A stretch of DNA of 64,000 nt from Natrinema sp. DC36 (lineage in GTDB: Archaea; Halobacteriota; Halobacteria; Halobacteriales; Natrialbaceae), in the NCBI RefSeq assembly GCF_020405225.1, contig NZ_CP084472.1, forward strand, positions 3,286,001 through 3,350,000, in the 5' to 3' direction. The translations under genes were made by a program, and so were the position numbers. Below the pieces are notes generated by a model. That model searched no databases. It was not told the origin of the DNA and worked only from the letters and a program-made list of their open reading frames with translations. How positions within the stretch are numbered: the stretch's first letter is position 1; every line of letters begins with the position of its first letter. This document shows, piece by piece, positions 59,901 to 64,000 of this stretch.

Positions 59901-62348
59901 TCAGCCGGTGTAGTCGCTACCGATAACCTCTCGAATCCGCTCGGCGGTGACCGTTCCGACGCCGTCAGCGTCCTGCAACTCGTCCTCGGTCGCGATCATT
60001 ACGCCTTCGACCGTGCCGAACTCCTCGAGCAGCGAGCGCGCGGTGACGGGACCGATCTCGGCGATCGAGGCGACGACGTACTCCTGTTGCTCGCTCAGGG
60101 TCTTGGTCCCCTTCTCGCCGTGGACCGACACCTCCCGGTCGGCGGTCGACTGTTCCCGGCCGGCGATCACCGCGAGCAGTTCGGTCGTGTCGTCCTCGCT
60201 TTCGGTCCGCAGCACGCTCGCACCGAAGTCGACGGCGAGACTCGAGAGCGCCCCCCGGATCGCGTTCGGGTGGACGTCCCGCTGTTCGTACAGCCCCTCG
60301 CCCTCGACGACGACGATCGGCCGCGAGTAGTGGCGAGCCATCGCGCCGACCTGCTCGAAGACCGATCGGTCGCCGCCGACCAGCGAGTCGACGAAGTCCG
60401 CGACGGACTTGCGCTCGACGACGACCCGGTCGGAGAGGACGTAGTCGCCGACGTCGAGCGTCTCGAGGCTGATCTCGTACTCCTCACGCCGCGAGAGGTC
60501 GCGGGCGATGTTCGCGTCCATCTCGCGCTGGTCGGCGACGACCGCGACCGTCTCGCCCTCGGCGTGCGGTTCGTGGGTTTCGACCTCGTCGGAGTCGTCT
60601 CCGGCGTCGTCACCGTTACTCGCTTCCGAGTTCTCGGGGCCAAATTCCTGTAATCCGGGCTGCCCCGCAACCCCCTCGCTTCCGCTGGAAGACCCACCGA
60701 CTGCGTCGGGGTCCGCTTCGCTGTCGTCCACTTCCGCTTCGCTCTCGCCGGCCGCCTCGAAATCGGCCAGCGATTGCTGGGAGTCGTCGAGTTCGGCCGC
60801 GAGGTCGTCGGCCATCCCCTTCAGCTCGCGCAGCTCCGACTCCATCTCCTTCTCGCGGCGCCGCGAGATCCAGAAGTAGGCCTCGTCGCGGGTGTCCTCG
60901 GCCATGAGGACGACGACGCGCCCCTCGGACTGGCGACCGGTCCGTCCTTTCCGCTGAATCGACCGGATCGCGGTCGGGACGGGTTCGTAGAAGAGCACGA
61001 GGTCGACCTCCGGGACGTCCAGCCCCTCCTCGGCGACCGAGGTGGAGACGAGCACCTCGAACTCGCCCGCTCGGAACTCGTCCAGTACTTCCTGTTGCTG
61101 TTTCTGGGTCATCCCGTCGGAGCCCTCGCGGTCGCCCTGTCCGACGAACCGCTTCGCGTCGAAGCTCTCGCACAGGAATTCGGTGAGCGCCTCGGCCGTG
61201 TCGCGGGACTCGGTGAAGACGATCACCCGCTCGCCGCCCTCGAGCCCCAGCGTTTCGGCCAGCAGCATACGGGTTTTGCTGTACTTGGGGTGGATCTCGT
61301 CGAAGCTCTCGGCTTTCCGCATGGCCTCGCGCACACGCGGGTCCGAGACCATTCGCTGGCTCGCCTTCGACGCCCCGGACGACCGAGCCTGATTGCGCTG
61401 GCGATCGAAATACCGACAGAGGGCCTCGACGCTCTGGGTCTCCACGAGGGTGACGGCCTGCCGGAGTTTCATCACTTCCGCATGAATGGACATCCCCTCG
61501 AACCCCTCCGACTGGTCGTTGTTGATCAGCTCCTGTAACTCCGCTCGCATCCGATTCAGGTCCTTCTGGGACTGGTCGGGCTGGGTCGAACTCGCGACGC
61601 CCAGTTCCTTGAGCTTCTCGAGGCGCTCTTTGATCACCTCGTTCAACGCGTCCCGAATCTCGAGGACCTCGTCGGGGAGGTCGATGCGTTCCCACTCGAC
61701 CTCGGTGTCGTGGGTGAATTCCTCGACGTCGGCGTCCTCCTCCGTCATCACCTCGACTTCGTCCAGCCCGAGGTTCTCACAGACCTCGAGGATGGCCTCC
61801 TCGTCGCCGCCGGGCGACGCCGACATCCCGGTAACGAGCGGTTGCTTCGCGTCTGCGTGGTAGCGCTCGGCGATGTAGTTGTAGGCGTAGTCGCCGGTCG
61901 CGCGGTGACACTCGTCGAAGGTGATGTGGGTCACGTCCGCGAGCGAAATCCGGCTGCCGACGAGGTCGTTTTCGATCACCTGCGGGGTCGCCATCACGAT
62001 CGTCGCCGACTCCCACATCTCGGCGCGGTCGTCCGGGCTCACGTCGCCGGTGAACACGACGATCTCCTCGTCGGGGAGCTGGAGGGCCTCGCGGTAGAAG
62101 TCCGCGTGCTGCTGGACGAGAGGTTTCGTCGGCGCGAGCATCAGCGATTTGCCGCCGACCTCCTCGAGTCGCCGGGCCGTCACGAGCAGGCTCACCGTCG
62201 TCTTCCCCAGTCCGGTCGGGAGACAGACGAGCGTGTGGTGGTTCGCGGCCGTACCCGCGAGTTTCAGCTGGTAGAGTCGGCGCTCGAGGAAGTCGGGCTC
62301 GAGCAGCGGGTGCTCGATAGACGCGATCTCCTCGTCCGTCGTTGCCAT
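59901..62348 (-). CDS. hef: Hef helicase-nuclease (FANCM/XPF-like)
   Basis: The 815-residue archaeal Hef protein acts at stalled forks, combining a DEAH helicase and an XPF-like nuclease. Walker A is PTGLGKTTVS (about 44-53), the DECH box is FDECHRATGDY, and motif VI is QRKGRTGRQ. The nuclease domain has VVADQREMD, and DYVLSDRVVVERKSVADFVDSL with the ERKxxxDF signature, then helix-hairpin-helix domains (near 740-810). A Ser/Asp-rich linker of about 70 residues (about 525-600) joins them. The gene contains an ORB-like sequence in that linker. Confidence 0.95.
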   Translation of the reverse strand: MATTDEEIASIEHPLLEPDFLERRLYQLKLAGTAANHHTLVCLPTGLGKTTVSLLVTARRLEEVGGKSLMLAPTKPLVQQHADFYREALQLPDEEIVVFTGDVSPDDRAEMWESATIVMATPQVIENDLVGSRISLADVTHITFDECHRATGDYAYNYIAERYHADAKQPLVTGMSASPGGDEEAILEVCENLGLDEVEVMTEEDADVEEFTHDTEVEWERIDLPDEVLEIRDALNEVIKERLEKLKELGVASSTQPDQSQKDLNRMRAELQELINNDQSEGFEGMSIHAEVMKLRQAVTLVETQSVEALCRYFDRQRNQARSSGASKASQRMVSDPRVREAMRKAESFDEIHPKYSKTRMLLAETLGLEGGERVIVFTESRDTAEALTEFLCESFDAKRFVGQGDREGSDGMTQKQQQEVLDEFRAGEFEVLVSTSVAEEGLDVPEVDLVLFYEPVPTAIRSIQRKGRTGRQSEGRVVVLMAEDTRDEAYFWISRRREKEMESELRELKGMADDLAAELDDSQQSLADFEAAGESEAEVDDSEADPDAVGGSSSGSEGVAGQPGLQEFGPENSEASNGDDAGDDSDEVETHEPHAEGETVAVVADQREMDANIARDLSRREEYEISLETLDVGDYVLSDRVVVERKSVADFVDSLVGGDRSVFEQVGAMARHYSRPIVVVEGEGLYEQRDVHPNAIRGALSSLAVDFGASVLRTESEDDTTELLAVIAGREQSTADREVSVHGEKGTKTLSEQQEYVVASIAEIGPVTARSLLEEFGTVEGVMIATEDELQDADGVGTVTAERIREVIGSDYTG
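60671..60692 (-). promoter_or_regulatory. ORB-like element inside the hef gene
   Basis: On the minus strand it reads TTCCAGCGGAAGCGAGGGGG after TC, close to the ORB pattern with AAC replaced by AGC. It encodes part of the Ser/Gly-rich linker (VGGSSSGSEGVAGQ) of Hef. The significance is unknown. Confidence 0.35.
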
Positions 62349-62479
62349 TACCGGCCGTTCATCGCCGCCGCGAATAAGGGTTCCCGTACCGGGGTGAAAG
62401 TGGTCTCGCGAGCGTGACGGCAGTGTCGCCGGGTCGCGGCGGGTCGGCGATATAAACCTGCAGGTGACGTAGAGCGCGT

Positions 62480-62980
62480 ATGGAGACCCGATCGATATCC
62501 CAGCGCCTCCCGGACGGGAAGTCGATTCTGACCGCCGTCGCCTTCGTCCTGCTGGTCAATCTCATCGGCGGGCTGCCGGGCGTGTTCTCCTCGCCCGCCA
62601 CGCCGTGGTTTCGAAGCCTCGAGAAACCCTGGTTCTACCCGCCGGGTATCGCGTTTCCGGTCGTCTGGACGCTACTGTTTACTCTGCTAGGCGTCGCGCT
62701 GTGGCTCGTCTGGCGCAGCGACGCCGCCGGTCGGCGACTCGCACTCGGGCTGTTCGCCGGCCAAATGCTGTTCAACGTGGTCTGGACGCCCGCGTTTTTC
62801 GCGCTCGAGCTGCCACTGGTCGCACTCGGCGTCATCGGTGTACTCTGGATACTCGTCGTCGGGACGATCCTCGCGTTTCGACGGGTCGACCGTCGCGCTG
62901 CGGCCCTGCTCGTGCCGTATCTCGCGTGGGTGACGTTCGCGGCCGTGCTCAATTTCGAACTCTGGCGGTTGAACGCTTGA
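62480..62980 (+). CDS. tspO: TspO/MBR family membrane protein
   Basis: The 166-residue protein has five helices and the family motif WFRSLEKPWFYPPGIAFPVVWTLLF near 45-70, then FNVVWTPAFFALELPL and LLVPYLAWVTFAAVLNFELW, all typical of TspO (the W-x-x-L-x-KP-x-xxPP and LPY-W-xFA-xLN signature). TspO binds porphyrins and steroids and regulates stress responses in bacteria; its archaeal role is unclear. It is divergent from Hef. A TATA-like GATATAAAC near 62449-62457 supports the start. Confidence 0.93.
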   Translation: METRSISQRLPDGKSILTAVAFVLLVNLIGGLPGVFSSPATPWFRSLEKPWFYPPGIAFPVVWTLLFTLLGVALWLVWRSDAAGRRLALGLFAGQMLFNVVWTPAFFALELPLVALGVIGVLWILVVGTILAFRRVDRRAAALLVPYLAWVTFAAVLNFELWRLNA

Positions 62981-63019
62981 GGGCGTGAGAGAAATGTGAC
63001 TCGAGGCCGATGCGAGCGA

Positions 63020-64000
63020 TCACTGCTCCGACAGTTCGGGCAGCCACCAGGTCAGCACCATCGCGACAGCGACGAACCCGGCAAGTATCAGGTACGCCTC
63101 GTCGAAGAATCCCCGGTCGGCGAGCGCGCCGAACAGGACCGGACTGACCGCGCCGATGGTCATGTAGACGGTCCGCAGGAAGCCCAGTCCCGTCCCCTTC
63201 ATATCCGCCGGGAACACCGAGGTCATGTACGGCAGGGTGATCGTCCCGTATCCCAAGATGCTCGAGAGGAAGACCGTGCCGACGACGATCGGCCAGAACC
63301 CCTCGAGGAACGGCAGCGCGACCAGCGAGACCACGACGACGCCCAATACGGGCGGGAGCGATTTCCGGATCCCGAACCGGTCGTACAGCTGCCCCGTCAG
63401 CGGCTGGACGAGGATCCCCATCGCGAAGAACGTGCTAAAGAGTCCGGTGGCGACGCCCTGGGAGAAACCCTTGATCTGGATCAGATAGGTCGGATAGAAG
63501 CCCGTAAAGGCCTGCCAGACGCAGTAGGTCAGGATCTGGATCGCTGTCACGGTAATGATCTCGGGTCGGTGCAGCTCCGAAAGGACGTACCGGACCGTCT
63601 CGAGGGAGACGCTGTCGACGGCGCTGGTCGCGCCGGAGGTGCGTGCGGGAACGACGAATCGGAGGCCGATCGCCACGAGTGCGAAGGCGGGGACGGCGAG
63701 GCCGAAGCCGTACTGCCAGGCGAACGCCGAGGCGATCCCGCCGGCCGCGAGCGGCAAGAGCGTGTTTCCGGCCTGTCCCGCCGCCATCGTCACGCCGATC
63801 GCGGTGCCGTCGTTGTTCGGATAGACGTCCGAGAGCGTCGTGAAACGGGCGACGCCGTACAGCGCCGTTCCGAAGCCGAACGCCCCGGTCGCGAGGTAGA
63901 CGATCGGCGCGGAGCCGGCGACGGCGACGAGCCCGAGCGTCACCGCCGAAATCAGGGTACTCGCGACGAGGACGTTTCCCTCGCCGAAGCGGTCGGCGAG
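63020..64000 (-). CDS. MFS transporter, 5'-truncated at window end
   Basis: The frame runs out of the window at 64000 on the minus strand. The visible 326 residues begin LADRFGEGNVLVASTLISAV, containing motif A (the ADRFG loop after TM2), and continue with about ten helices, ending WWLPELSEQ. The central RFVVPARTSGATSAVDSV is the cytoplasmic loop between the two halves. The second half has YDRFGIRKSLP, a second motif A. The substrate is unknown. Nitrate or oxalate-type relatives are possible. Confidence 0.85.
   Translation of the reverse strand, partial: LADRFGEGNVLVASTLISAVTLGLVAVAGSAPIVYLATGAFGFGTALYGVARFTTLSDVYPNNDGTAIGVTMAAGQAGNTLLPLAAGGIASAFAWQYGFGLAVPAFALVAIGLRFVVPARTSGATSAVDSVSLETVRYVLSELHRPEIITVTAIQILTYCVWQAFTGFYPTYLIQIKGFSQGVATGLFSTFFAMGILVQPLTGQLYDRFGIRKSLPPVLGVVVVSLVALPFLEGFWPIVVGTVFLSSILGYGTITLPYMTSVFPADMKGTGLGFLRTVYMTIGAVSPVLFGALADRGFFDEAYLILAGFVAVAMVLTWWLPELSEQ

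Overview
This window is a piece of a haloarchaeal (class Halobacteria) main chromosome, most like the Natrinema/Haloterrigena/Natronorubrum branch. The signs are high GC, very acidic proteins, Tat-type lipoproteins, leaderless promoters with a TATA box about 26 bases before the start codon, and archaeal genes such as PolD DP1, Orc1/Cdc6, Hel308, Hef, PurO and KEOPS Cgi121. The genus is inferred from style only. About 65 protein genes, one tRNA gene (Gln, CUG), a candidate replication origin, several dispersed repeats and a few candidate RNA or regulatory elements can be supported.

Layout. 1-5.3 kb: end of an unknown gene, acetyltransferases, tryptophanase, aspartate kinase. 5.9-15.4 kb: a replication block with PolD small subunit, two tandem Sec11-type signal peptidases, a long Orc1/Cdc6, a 1.27-kb AT-rich intergenic origin, and oapA-oapB-oapC. 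15.8-24.2 kb: a 29-residue membrane peptide coupled to a conserved protein, a methyltransferase, an XPD/DinG-type helicase and an SLC13-like permease. 24.3-36.1 kb: a thiamine-type ABC importer, AI-2E-family permease, MacB-like exporter, a second ABC exporter and ribose-5-phosphate isomerase. 36.1-42.4 kb: small membrane paralogues, histone-fold protein, LarB, a tiny zinc finger, GIY-YIG protein and phosphohexomutase. 42.6-51.8 kb: serine acetyltransferase, phosphodiesterase, PurO, an HNH protein, tRNA-Gln, rhodanese lipoprotein, OYE-type reductase, Cgi121 and Hel308. 51.9-64 kb: phosphate transporter divergent from a Tat alkaline phosphatase, ferredoxin, malate dehydrogenase, LOG-like protein, PAP2 phosphatase, Hef, TspO and a truncated MFS transporter.

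The most striking structure is in the origin. Two strong inverted origin recognition boxes flank an AT-rich core that carries six ACTAG words in 107 bp. They are spaced 21, 21, 10, 31 and 20 bp apart, close to whole helical turns, although CTAG is otherwise very rare here. Further ORB-like sequences lie over the orc1 promoter, inside the linkers of the DP1, Orc1 and Hef genes, and beside the tRNA. Two other candidates are a 60-bp hairpin element present twice with compensatory stem changes, and a 230-260 bp dispersed element present three times.
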